Assembly: GCF_000317515.1 (NCBI RefSeq)
Contig: NC_019738.1
Span: forward strand, 6,598,001 to 6,662,000
Direction of reading: 5' to 3'
Source: Allocoleopsis franciscana PCC 7113
GTDB lineage: Bacteria; Cyanobacteriota; Cyanobacteriia; Cyanobacteriales; Coleofasciculaceae
DNA length: 64,000 nucleotides
Part shown: piece by piece, positions 37,203 through 45,636 of the stretch
How positions within the stretch are numbered: position 1 is the first letter of the stretch
Layout of the letters: the number at the start of each line of letters is the position of its first letter
Position numbers and translations under genes: made by a program
Notes under the pieces: generated by a model
What the model was told of the DNA's origin: nothing
The model's input: only the letters and a program-made list of their open reading frames with translations
The model's database searches: none

Positions 37203-38686
37203 GATCTCACTTTCCCTCGGCGACCATTGTTGCTACTTCGTGGACTTGCCTCATGTTTGATTCCTGTGGCAAGTTTAACGATCTTTTTCCGCTCTTCGAT
37301 ATACTCAAGAATCTCTGAAGCAAATTTTTCGTTAGACTCGATCGCTTCGACAATCTCTTTGGCTGGAATCAATACAATCTCAACATCTTCATTGGCAATG
37401 ACTGTAACCGGACTGACCTCTCCTGGAAAGGTAGCCATTTCACCAAATACTGCGTTAATTCCAAGTTGGTCTACTATCTGGTGGTGGCCTTGTTCATCTT
37501 TTACGTAAGCCTCTCCCCTACCTTTAAGCATAATATACAGTCCCTGGTCTTCTTTGCCCTCCTGAATAATTAACTCACCCTTGCCGTAGGATTGAAATCG
37601 AGACTGTTCAGCCAGGTTTTTAATCTCATTCTCATTGAGCGTCACGAAACAAGGCAGCGATCGCAAATAAGTTGCCAAGTCTTGTTGGCGGTTCTCGGCT
37701 ACTTGGGGCATCTTACTCAGTATCCCTTGCGTCGTATTGAGACCGTACTGCGCTTTCATCGGATAAGGCATAGTAAAGCCATAACGCTGGGTCAGATAGT
37801 AAAGTCGGTATTTAAGTTCATCAGAAACGTCCTCATCGTCTTCTGGCAATATTCTGTACCACAGCTCGTAAGTGATACTAGAGTCTCCATAGGAACTAAC
37901 CTCAGCAGAACCTTCAGATTTGATCGCATCTATGCCCGTCACCAAGCTATTTAGTGCTGGAATTACCGCACCAGGAGAATCGTTATAAGAAAAACTGACA
38001 GAAATACTTTTCCAGATTGGCCCCTGACCGTAATTGATAATACTTGCCTTCGACAACTCCCCATTAGGAATGTTGATTTTAAAGAAAGGATTTTCAATCG
38101 TGACTGACCACCAATTTTGCTCAATGACCCGCCCCTGGTTTCCGTCTAATTCAATCCAGTCACCCGTTTTGAATGGATTGGCAAATAGCAGCAGTAATCC
38201 TGACACCAGGTTGCTGAGGGTATCTTGCAGTGCAAGGGCAATTACCGCCGAGGCGACTCCCAAACCGGTACCCAAGCCACTCAAACTTATATTCCAAACG
38301 CCACTGATGAGATAATAGACAATAGCTAATACCACTGACGCTCGCGCCACCTGAAAGAACAGGTTCGGCACACGGACTTGCCACTTGATCTGTGGTTTTT
38401 TTGTCGTCAACAGCGCATTGATCAAAGAAATTCCCGCCACAATGACCGCAACCCAGGTCAGTGTTTCCACAAGGCGTGCCCAGGAAGCGCCAGCGACGCT
38501 CAAAAGCTGCCGCATTGCCAATAGCACCGCTAACGGCGGTAACACATACTCACGCACCTGGCGTAGAGCAACTGCCAAGGGGTGCTGCTGCCGTTGTAAC
38601 CTTGAGGCTGCTTCACTCAGCAGTATACTCAACAATGGAAATCCCAGCCCCAAAAGCAATAGCCATCCCAAAAGTGATTTATCCAT
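37199..38686 (-). CDS. MscS-family channel with C-terminal cyclic-nucleotide-binding-like domain
   Basis: Four hundred and ninety-five residues. Four or five membrane segments lead to the pore helix ('GLGTGLGVASAVIALALQD') and the MscS beta domain ('WIELDGNQGRVIEQNWWSVTI'). After residue ~345 a cNMP-binding fold follows: 'GELIIQEGKEDQGLYIMLKG', then 'FGEMATFPGEVSPVTV'. In that cassette the Arg that normally holds the cyclic phosphate is replaced by Ser, so binding of cAMP or cGMP is doubtful. Members of this bCNG type are weakly mechanosensitive channels. Coupled to the downstream lipoprotein gene; 76 bases after the globin-cyclase gene. Confidence 0.88.
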   Translation of the reverse strand: MDKSLLGWLLLLGLGFPLLSILLSEAASRLQRQQHPLAVALRQVREYVLPPLAVLLAMRQLLSVAGASWARLVETLTWVAVIVAGISLINALLTTKKPQIKWQVRVPNLFFQVARASVVLAIVYYLISGVWNISLSGLGTGLGVASAVIALALQDTLSNLVSGLLLLFANPFKTGDWIELDGNQGRVIEQNWWSVTIENPFFKINIPNGELSKASIINYGQGPIWKSISVSFSYNDSPGAVIPALNSLVTGIDAIKSEGSAEVSSYGDSSITYELWYRILPEDDEDVSDELKYRLYYLTQRYGFTMPYPMKAQYGLNTTQGILSKMPQVAENRQQDLATYLRSLPCFVTLNENEIKNLAEQSRFQSYGKGELIIQEGKEDQGLYIMLKGRGEAYVKDEQGHHQIVDQLGINAVFGEMATFPGEVSPVTVIANEDVEIVLIPAKEIVEAIESNEKFASEILEYIEERKKIVKLATGIKHEASPRSSNNGRRGKVRS

Positions 38687-38762
38687 GACTGTTTTTAACG
38701 AACCATAAACACAGTGAGTAGTCAGTATTTTTCAGTAGCTTGCGATGAGTTAGAACGTTTCT

Positions 38763-41363
38763 TTATACGCCTATCTTTTTCAACTCAAGTTCTGCTGCTG
38801 CTTCTTTCATAATTTCGCTCAGGAATGTGTAAGCTTCTTCCCATGCTTTTCGTACTGGCGCAGTAAACTCTACACCCAGTACTTGCGCCAAAGTCCACAG
38901 CAATGCATCACTTAAGATATCGTAATATTCAGTTTTGACCCCATAGCCCGCATGACGGCGACCTAAATCCTGAACGGCTGGGATAATGTTCTCTGGCTGA
39001 CGCAAACCTTCCACGGCGAGAGCAAGCGTATGCATTAGCTTACGTTCCTGTTCTTTCATTTCCCCCTTAAATAGATGACGCACGGAGGGACTCAATTCAA
39101 ACAGCCGTTGGTAGAACAGTTCGGCAGTGCGATCGGCAATGGGCTTCACTTTTTCAAAGGATGACTGAACCAACTCTACCTGAGTTGGAGCTAACTTCTT
39201 GGTGGTTATCAGCGTCCAGATTTCTACTTCTCCCAGGCCTTGAATTTTCACGACTGGGCTTTTGATGAATGTGTAGCTATCTGCTAGGCGTTCGTACACA
39301 CTCCGAGTCACTAAAATATGGTTCAAATCAGCTTGGCTCTGGAGACTGCTTACTATATATGCTGTTTCTCCCCAAATGCTGTACCTAAATCTCTCTGTTC
39401 CGATTACCCCGGCTGTCACAGGACCGGCATGAATGCTGATGCGTAAAGCCAAAGCAGAATTATAATTAACATTCAGACGCTGGATAATGTCTAACATGTC
39501 TAGGGCAAAATCAACGGTTCGCTTGCTGTGGTCAAATCTGACTTGGGTGAGTCCACAAACCGCCATATAGCTTGTACCCAGAGAGTTCTGTCGTTCCAAC
39601 CCGTAGCGTTCTGCTGAGTCATCAAATTCATCAAATAGCTCAGTGAGCAATTCTGTCATCTTTTGCGGTGACAGGCGTTTGTTTAACTCAGAAATCCCAG
39701 CCAGATGAGCATTGAGGAGGGTGACTTGCTTGAGGTTGTCAGCAATGGTCGCCTCTCCTTGTTTCCTACGTTCAGCGATCGCTGTGGGTAGGATATTCTG
39801 CAACAGAAAATCGCTTTCCTGCTTCTTGGTTTCCAGTTCTTCCTCAGTCTGGCGTAATTTGTTCCCCACCTGTTTGAACTCTGTTGCCAGTTCCCCAAAC
39901 TCATCTTGCAGGTTTACGTCAACTTCCACATCCAGTTCCCCAGCAGCAAGTTTCCGGGCGCTATCCGTCAAACGATACAGGGGAGAGGTGAACATTTTCG
40001 CCGCCACCGCCGCTAAAAACGCCGTCCCTAATAGGAAAAGCGCTGCTGCAATCAGCAAAATTGCTTGTAACCTGTAAAGCGGACGATAGGCTTCCCCCAC
40101 CTCCATCTCTGCCAGAATTCCCCAGTTTAACCCGTTCACCTTCACAGGAGAGTAGGAACTCAATACCTCTCTCCCCCGGTAATTGCGGGTTACCATCATG
40201 CCTTGTTTCCCTTCCAAAGCAGCTTGAGCAGCTGAACTGTTGACTTTCTGTAAGCGAATGGTGGTGTTGAAGGACTCCATCAGTTGGAGAGTCCTTTGGT
40301 CAATCCCCGTGTAACGAATAACGTTTTGATATTTTTTCGGGTCTTCAACCCAAAAACGGGAGATCGAACGCATGAGGGAATCGGGTCCAACTAAATAAGC
40401 TTCCCCCGTTTTCTGCAAACCACTAGTTTCCCAACTATTATTCCGGTTGAGAGCTTGATTCATCTTGTTAATAGGAACTTGCACCGCCAAGATACCAATC
40501 TTGTTAGAACCGCTATAAATGGGCGTTGCTAGGAAAGCGGCTGGAGCGTTATAAGAGGGGCGGTAAGGTTTGAAATCAGCAATCTGAATGCTACCTTGTG
40601 TCGGATTTGCCTGAACTTTCTGTACTAAATTCGTTAGCGCACTATCGGAGTAAAAACCTTGTAGCCGACTGGTAGCAAAATCTGTTTCTTTAAAATAGCT
40701 ATAGATGATATCCTCGGTCTGAGGGTTTATCAAAAATAAATCGTAATAACCGAATTTTTCAATAATTTCTGCAAAGAATGATTGATATTTGGCATGAGCT
40801 TTGGTGTAATTGCTGCCATCACCAGCATCGAGGAGCTTGTTTTTTTTACCGACTGGATTAGGATTAGAAGCAATGTAGTGATACTGGAGATAGCGAGCTG
40901 CTTGTCCCGTAGGAATATAGACGCTAGGATTTACTACTTCCGAGGTGAGATTCTTTTGCAACCGAGGGAAAAATTCTTTGGTGTAGTAAGCATTCAAAGC
41001 TGTATCCCATTCAGGAGAAATCAAGTTGTTCTCTAAGGTACGGAAACCCCCATTCAGCTCCACCATCGCTTTAACGATGTTACCGTCTGCTGCCAGCATC
41101 GCCACTTGGTTGTTCAAATCTTCAAAGTACGCCTCAATCTGCTCGGCTTTGGTTGTACGTATACCTGCAAGTTGCTCGGTGATTTTGGTTTTGAGGATGG
41201 CTTGTGTTCTATACCAACCAATCCCACTAACTACGACTACAGAACCGAAGCTAACTGCCATTAGCAACGCTTGCAGCTTGGATTGAATTGTCCAGTTGCC
41301 CAGTCTGAGATTAATGAGTGAGCCATTACGAAACTTGGGCAAGCGATTTTGGAGATTTAACAT
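38763..41363 (-). CDS. Membrane sensor: dCache-HAMP-pseudo-nucleotide cyclase-globin
   Basis: Eight hundred and sixty-six residues. TM1 (~31-50), a periplasmic dCache-like sensor (~55-425), TM2 (~432-456), HAMP (~457-510), signalling helix ('LLQNILPTAIAERRKQG'), class III cyclase-like domain (~545-720), and globin (~725-860). The cyclase fold is clear ('ALRISIHAGPVTAGVIG', 'FRYSIWGETAYIV'), but the two metal Asp are His553 and Thr597, and the transition-state Asn and Arg are Tyr669 and Ser673, so catalysis is unlikely. The globin keeps its marks: Tyr751, Gln772 (E7 position) and proximal His804 in 'GRRHAGYGV'. It probably binds haem and O2 or NO and passes a signal by conformation. No kinase or transmitter domain is attached. 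Confidence 0.88.
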   Translation of the reverse strand: MLNLQNRLPKFRNGSLINLRLGNWTIQSKLQALLMAVSFGSVVVVSGIGWYRTQAILKTKITEQLAGIRTTKAEQIEAYFEDLNNQVAMLAADGNIVKAMVELNGGFRTLENNLISPEWDTALNAYYTKEFFPRLQKNLTSEVVNPSVYIPTGQAARYLQYHYIASNPNPVGKKNKLLDAGDGSNYTKAHAKYQSFFAEIIEKFGYYDLFLINPQTEDIIYSYFKETDFATSRLQGFYSDSALTNLVQKVQANPTQGSIQIADFKPYRPSYNAPAAFLATPIYSGSNKIGILAVQVPINKMNQALNRNNSWETSGLQKTGEAYLVGPDSLMRSISRFWVEDPKKYQNVIRYTGIDQRTLQLMESFNTTIRLQKVNSSAAQAALEGKQGMMVTRNYRGREVLSSYSPVKVNGLNWGILAEMEVGEAYRPLYRLQAILLIAAALFLLGTAFLAAVAAKMFTSPLYRLTDSARKLAAGELDVEVDVNLQDEFGELATEFKQVGNKLRQTEEELETKKQESDFLLQNILPTAIAERRKQGEATIADNLKQVTLLNAHLAGISELNKRLSPQKMTELLTELFDEFDDSAERYGLERQNSLGTSYMAVCGLTQVRFDHSKRTVDFALDMLDIIQRLNVNYNSALALRISIHAGPVTAGVIGTERFRYSIWGETAYIVSSLQSQADLNHILVTRSVYERLADSYTFIKSPVVKIQGLGEVEIWTLITTKKLAPTQVELVQSSFEKVKPIADRTAELFYQRLFELSPSVRHLFKGEMKEQERKLMHTLALAVEGLRQPENIIPAVQDLGRRHAGYGVKTEYYDILSDALLWTLAQVLGVEFTAPVRKAWEEAYTFLSEIMKEAAAELELKKIGV

Positions 41364-41447
41364 TGACAGAATAATGCCAGTAATAGGGAACTTATCAAGT
41401 GTTAGTAGTGCTAATTCGCGATCTTATTCGGCTAAAGGCACGAGGAA

Positions 41448-42398
41448 TTATCCTCCGATAATTCGAGTTGTATCTTGAGATGTTTTTGGAATTATTCTAG
41501 ATTCACAGTGAATAAATTCTTCAATATTGTTTTGGATAAGCTGACAGATTCCGTCGAGTGGTAAGTCATTCATGTCGTAACCAAATGGATTTTCGATTTC
41601 CACCCCAATTTCCTCAATTCCAAATAAAGCAAAACTAACAATGGTTACAAATAGACCTGTCCACCAACCGAGGTCTTTGACAAACTGAAAAGGCAGAATT
41701 AAACAGTAAATGAGTACCAGTTGATTCAGATGAATTACATAGGCTGGGGGAATGGGTGTTTTCAAAATGCGTTCGCATCCGCCGACATTATCAATCAGCT
41801 TATTCATCAGACTCTGAATGTCACCCAATTGGCTTACAGTTAAAAGACCTCGCTTATATTTTTGATGTAATTCATCGGCTATCCAACGAATAATTTCTAA
41901 CGGCATATTTGGAGTATTTTGCAAAATGCCGTATTGAGAGGGCGAAACCCAAGGTTGTAACTCCTCACTAGCTGGTTCATAACGGAGATATAGTTTTTTG
42001 GAGATGGCAAACGCGGACAATAAGCGTAATGTGGTAATTTTACTCTCTCGATCTCCCTGTTCAACTTCGTCAACGGCAATCCAAATTTGCCAAACTAAAT
42101 TGCGGATTGTACTAACTGTACTACCCCAAAGTTTCCTTCCTTCCCAAAATCGTTCATAAGCTGTATTAGTCCGAAAAACCAGCAATAAAGCTAAAACAAT
42201 GCTGGGAATTACATTCCCTAAAATAGGTTGAGCAACAGGAATTTTTTTTAAGTAAAGAAAGGAAATTAAGATGCCAAATGCACCACACAAAAAAGAACGT
42301 TCTAAAACTCCTAAAATTACAGATCCTTTTAAGCTAAATGTTTTTTTAATCCAGAAGTTTTTTGCACTCTTTTTTGAGGTTTTTACTTGATTTATCAT
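41448..42398 (-). CDS. Bestrophin-family anion channel
   Basis: Three hundred and sixteen residues. The family block 'FRTNTAYERFWEGRKLWGS' is exact, with membrane helices before it and two more near residues 215-255 ('LIYCLILPFQFVKDLGWW', 'IVSFALFGIEEIGVEIENPFG' split by the family E-x-E motif). Bestrophins are pentameric channels; eukaryotic members are Ca2+-gated chloride channels, and chloroplast or cyanobacterial ones have been linked to bicarbonate or chloride balance across thylakoids. It lies 84 bases upstream of the globin-cyclase gene, same strand. Confidence 0.88.
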   Translation of the reverse strand: MINQVKTSKKSAKNFWIKKTFSLKGSVILGVLERSFLCGAFGILISFLYLKKIPVAQPILGNVIPSIVLALLLVFRTNTAYERFWEGRKLWGSTVSTIRNLVWQIWIAVDEVEQGDRESKITTLRLLSAFAISKKLYLRYEPASEELQPWVSPSQYGILQNTPNMPLEIIRWIADELHQKYKRGLLTVSQLGDIQSLMNKLIDNVGGCERILKTPIPPAYVIHLNQLVLIYCLILPFQFVKDLGWWTGLFVTIVSFALFGIEEIGVEIENPFGYDMNDLPLDGICQLIQNNIEEFIHCESRIIPKTSQDTTRIIGG

Positions 42399-42786
42399 TG
42401 TATTTATGGAGTAATCGGTTTCTGTTTGATAGCAGAATTATTTATTTTTTAACATCGCTGTGTCATTTATGACAAATTGCGCGATCGCTCTCAATTCAAC
42501 TACTGTTGAATTATTTGATGTTGATTTACTCTCTTTATTGGAGATTTTTGCTGGTGATTTCTCATGATTAAAATTCAAGATTTAAAAGTGAGCGCACTTT
42601 TTTAAGGGGACGAGGAGGGAGCTGATACTTCTCAAACATCCTCTTAATAAAAATTAAGTTCAAGAATGAATTTATTAATATTGCTCTCTCAGTGCTGTGT
42701 CATACGTATTCGCAGCTTAAACTGAGAGAGCGTTTTTACAACCTGACTGACTTTTAAGACACCCTATTCAGTCAGTGTCATTCCTC
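42399..42786. other. Intergenic region with strong inverted repeats
   Basis: GCTCTCTCAGT (42683-42693) and ACTGAGAGAGC (42721-42731) form a perfect 11-bp stem with a 27-base loop and are followed by GTTTTTA on the plus strand. A second stem follows, CTGACTGA/TCAGTCAG (about 42743-42775). The pair lies just past the hemerythrin/EF-hand gene stop. The first works best as a plus-strand terminator, yet no plus-strand gene precedes it, so a small RNA is possible. Confidence 0.45.
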
Positions 42787-44253
42787 TTAAGCGGGAGTTA
42801 ACGTCGAACTCTTCATTATGGTAATAAGTTCACTAAAGTCAATTTCGCCGCTACCGTCTTTATCAGCCTCATCCATTAAACGATTGATATCTTCATCGGT
42901 GGCAGAGACATTCAGATTCTTCAACAACAGCACTAATTCATCGCGACTGATTGTTCCGCCGCCATCTCGATCCACAACCTTAAACGTTTCCATGATGTCT
43001 TCATCGCTAGATACAGCTACATCATCTTGAGAACGATCTAAATCTTGAGGTGTTTCAATCCAGGAAAGCTCAATCCCGTTGTCAGCAAAGTATTTTGTAT
43101 ACTTTGCACCTTCCGCCATGATTGTATCTACCACTGTAGTTTTAAGACCATGAACCACTTCTAGAGGATGAAGCATCCCGTTTGCCAACTTCTGTTTCCA
43201 GTCCTCAACGACTCGTTTGGTAAAGGAAGTTAGAGTTTGGTCATGCTCATCAGCACCAGGATAACCAAATTTTTTCAGCAGTTTCAATTCAGAAGACAAA
43301 TTGTATTTGCAGAAATCCTCCAGCTTAGCGATTGTCTGCATCAACTGCTCTTTGGTCTGCTTCTGACGCACGGCTTGACGAATGTCTTCAATCAAGATAA
43401 AGATTTGGGCGTGCTGGCTGTCAATTAAAGGAATGCCGGTGCGATATTTTTCACCCATACGAACGGGTTCATTAAGCAGATTTTTGAACAGATCGTTGAT
43501 CTGACCCCAAGTCAATGCCTGTTGAGCGGTAGCTTGTGTGGAACTCTTCATGATGCTAATGAGTTCATTAAAGTCAATTTCACCGCTATCGTCTTTATCT
43601 GCCTCCCTCATGAGACGGCTAATATCCTCATCAGAGGCACCTAAATTCAGGTTCTTCAGCAATAACGCCAACTCATTCCGCGAGATCGTTCCGCCGCCAT
43701 CTCGATCCACAACGTTGAAAGTTTCCTTGATATCTTCATCTGTGCATACACCTACATAGTCTTTACCACGATCTAAATCTTGAGGTGTTTCAATCCAGGA
43801 AACATCAATTCCATTGTCAGCAAAGTATTTAGCATACTTCACATCTTCCGCCATGATTGCATCGACCACTGTGGTCTTAAGACCATGAACCACTTCCAGG
43901 GGATGAAGCATACCCTGTGCCAATTTCTCTTTCCAGTCATCAACGACTCGTTTGGTGAAGGAAGTTAGAGTTTGGGTATGGTCATCAGCACCAGGATAAC
44001 CAAGTTTCTTCATGATTTTTGATTCAAAAGAAAAATGGTAGTCGCAGAAATCTTCAATCTTTTTCATCGTCTGCATCAACTGCTCTTTGGTCTGCTTCTG
44101 ACGCACGGATTGACGAATCTCTTCAATAAAATTAAAGATTTGGGCGTGATGGCTGTCAATTAAAGGAATGCCGGTACGATATTTGTCACCCATACGCACA
44201 GGCTCAGTGAGTAACCCTTGAAATATGTGGCTAACTTCACCCCAAGTAGTCAT
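42787..44253 (-). CDS. Duplicated hemerythrin-like plus EF-hand protein, metal ligands degenerate
   Basis: Four hundred and eighty-eight residues from ATG 44253 (GGAG at good spacing); a longer start at 44298 is less likely because the repeat begins at 'TTWGEVSHIF'. The protein is two copies of a ~245-residue unit: hemerythrin-like four-helix bundle, linker, and two EF-hands ('DRDGGGTISRNE', 'DKDDSGEIDFNE'; second copy 'DRDGGGTISRDE', 'DKDGSGEIDFSE'). All four Ca2+ loops look intact. In the first bundle two of five His ligands are lost (to Leu and Ala); in the second three His and the bridging Asp are lost (Asn, Leu, Thr, Gly). A diiron O2 site is therefore unlikely. Soluble; probably a calcium-switched protein. 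Confidence 0.85.
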   Translation of the reverse strand: MTTWGEVSHIFQGLLTEPVRMGDKYRTGIPLIDSHHAQIFNFIEEIRQSVRQKQTKEQLMQTMKKIEDFCDYHFSFESKIMKKLGYPGADDHTQTLTSFTKRVVDDWKEKLAQGMLHPLEVVHGLKTTVVDAIMAEDVKYAKYFADNGIDVSWIETPQDLDRGKDYVGVCTDEDIKETFNVVDRDGGGTISRNELALLLKNLNLGASDEDISRLMREADKDDSGEIDFNELISIMKSSTQATAQQALTWGQINDLFKNLLNEPVRMGEKYRTGIPLIDSQHAQIFILIEDIRQAVRQKQTKEQLMQTIAKLEDFCKYNLSSELKLLKKFGYPGADEHDQTLTSFTKRVVEDWKQKLANGMLHPLEVVHGLKTTVVDTIMAEGAKYTKYFADNGIELSWIETPQDLDRSQDDVAVSSDEDIMETFKVVDRDGGGTISRDELVLLLKNLNVSATDEDINRLMDEADKDGSGEIDFSELITIMKSSTLTPA

Positions 44254-44630
44254 ATGATTTTTCTCCAATGTCCTTAAGGTTTTTGCAAAAGTAGACAATT
44301 TAACAGCAATGGATGCTAAATGATCGCATTTATATCTGAATTGTATAAATGCAGCTCATCCTAATGCTTTTAACTTAGGAACTCTCTGAATATAACATGT
44401 GTTTTTGAAATCCAAGATATCGAATTTAATTTTTTTAAAAATAGGAAACGGAGGATGAATAGGAAAAGTAGGATAAGTAGGTTTTTTGATAATTTATATT
44501 TTAAATTCATTATTACAATCAACAATGTTTAGTTAAAATAGAGTATCGATCGCCATGAGAAAGGTATGAATACAGAACATTGCCATCGAGCTTTTCAACA
44601 ATAATCGTTAAGCCAAGCATTGCCTCCTTG
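44254..44630. other. Divergent intergenic region
   Basis: AT-rich promoter region between the hemerythrin/EF-hand gene and the pentapeptide-repeat gene. It contains purine-rich near repeats (GGAGGATGAATAGGAAAAGTA, then GGATAAGTAGG). No gene or clear terminator. Confidence 0.4.
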
Positions 44631-45563
44631 ATGTATATGAACATCATTAATGCCAGTAATATTCTTAAGCAATATGCCGAGCAAGAACGAAATTTTCAAA
44701 ATCTTGACCTTAGCCGAGTTGAGCTGAAGGGTGCTGTCCTAGATGGAATTGATTTCAGTCATGCCAACTTGAATGGAGCTGATTTGAGTTATACAAATTT
44801 AAGCGGCACTAGTTTGATTTGGACAGATTTGAATCGAGCCAACTTAAGACAGGCAAACTTAACTCAAGCTTGCCTGCTTCACAGCAGCCTTTGTTGGGCG
44901 GATTTAAAGGACGTTACATTAGTTAATGCCAACTTGAGTAATGCTCGGTTAAATCATGCCAATCTAACGTCCGCCTGTTTAAAGGGTGCTGATTTGACTG
45001 AAGCGTCTTTAGAAAGCGCTTGTTTGGTTCAAGCCGTCCTGAGTCAAGCCAATTTATTCAAAGCCAGCTTGAAAGAGGCGGATTTTACGGGAGCCAACCT
45101 CAATGAAGCCAATCTGCGTCAGACTAATTTGGAAGGTGCCATCTTAAGCCAAGCCTCGTTGCAGCGAGTTGACCTAGAAGCGAGCCAACTGAATGAGACA
45201 ATTTTTAGGAAGGTTGATTTGACGGAGGCTGATTTGGTCAAGGCTGATTTGAGGTATGCCGATTTGACAGAAGCAATCCTGTGTCGAGTTGCTCTAGAGT
45301 TAGCCAACTTAGTTGGTGCTGACTTCAGCCGTGCGACTCTAAAACAAGCCTCTCTATTTCAAGCTGATCTAGAGGGAGCTGTCTTACAGGATACCAATTT
45401 GGTTGAGGCTGATCTGAGATATGCCAATTTTAAAAATACTCAGCTAATGGGTTCTGATTTCTCGGATTCCCGCGTCAAAGGAGCCTGCTTTGCAGACGCT
45501 CAAGGGTTAACTTGCCAACAGAAGCAGTGGCTTAGAGTCAATGGAGCCTTAAATGTCTTCTAA
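44631..45563 (+). CDS. Pentapeptide-repeat protein
   Basis: About 310 residues. From residue ~35 to ~285 the chain is almost wholly A(D/N)LXX repeats ('ADLSYTNLSGTSLIWTDLNRANL' type), roughly 48 pentapeptides without large gaps, which fold as a right-handed quadrilateral beta-helix. A helical N-cap ('INASNILKQYAEQERNF') precedes it and the C-terminal cap ends 'QQKQWLRVNGALNVF', a common cyanobacterial cap. No enzyme domain is fused. Function unknown; such proteins are abundant in cyanobacteria. ATG 44631 or 44637 are the likely starts; no strong ribosome site. Confidence 0.85.
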   Translation: MYMNIINASNILKQYAEQERNFQNLDLSRVELKGAVLDGIDFSHANLNGADLSYTNLSGTSLIWTDLNRANLRQANLTQACLLHSSLCWADLKDVTLVNANLSNARLNHANLTSACLKGADLTEASLESACLVQAVLSQANLFKASLKEADFTGANLNEANLRQTNLEGAILSQASLQRVDLEASQLNETIFRKVDLTEADLVKADLRYADLTEAILCRVALELANLVGADFSRATLKQASLFQADLEGAVLQDTNLVEADLRYANFKNTQLMGSDFSDSRVKGACFADAQGLTCQQKQWLRVNGALNVF

Positions 45564-45636
45564 CTTTTCACCCTATGTGGGAAAGTCAAAGTGTGTAGGG
45601 TGTAGAGTGTAAGGATAACTTGACAAAACCTATTGG

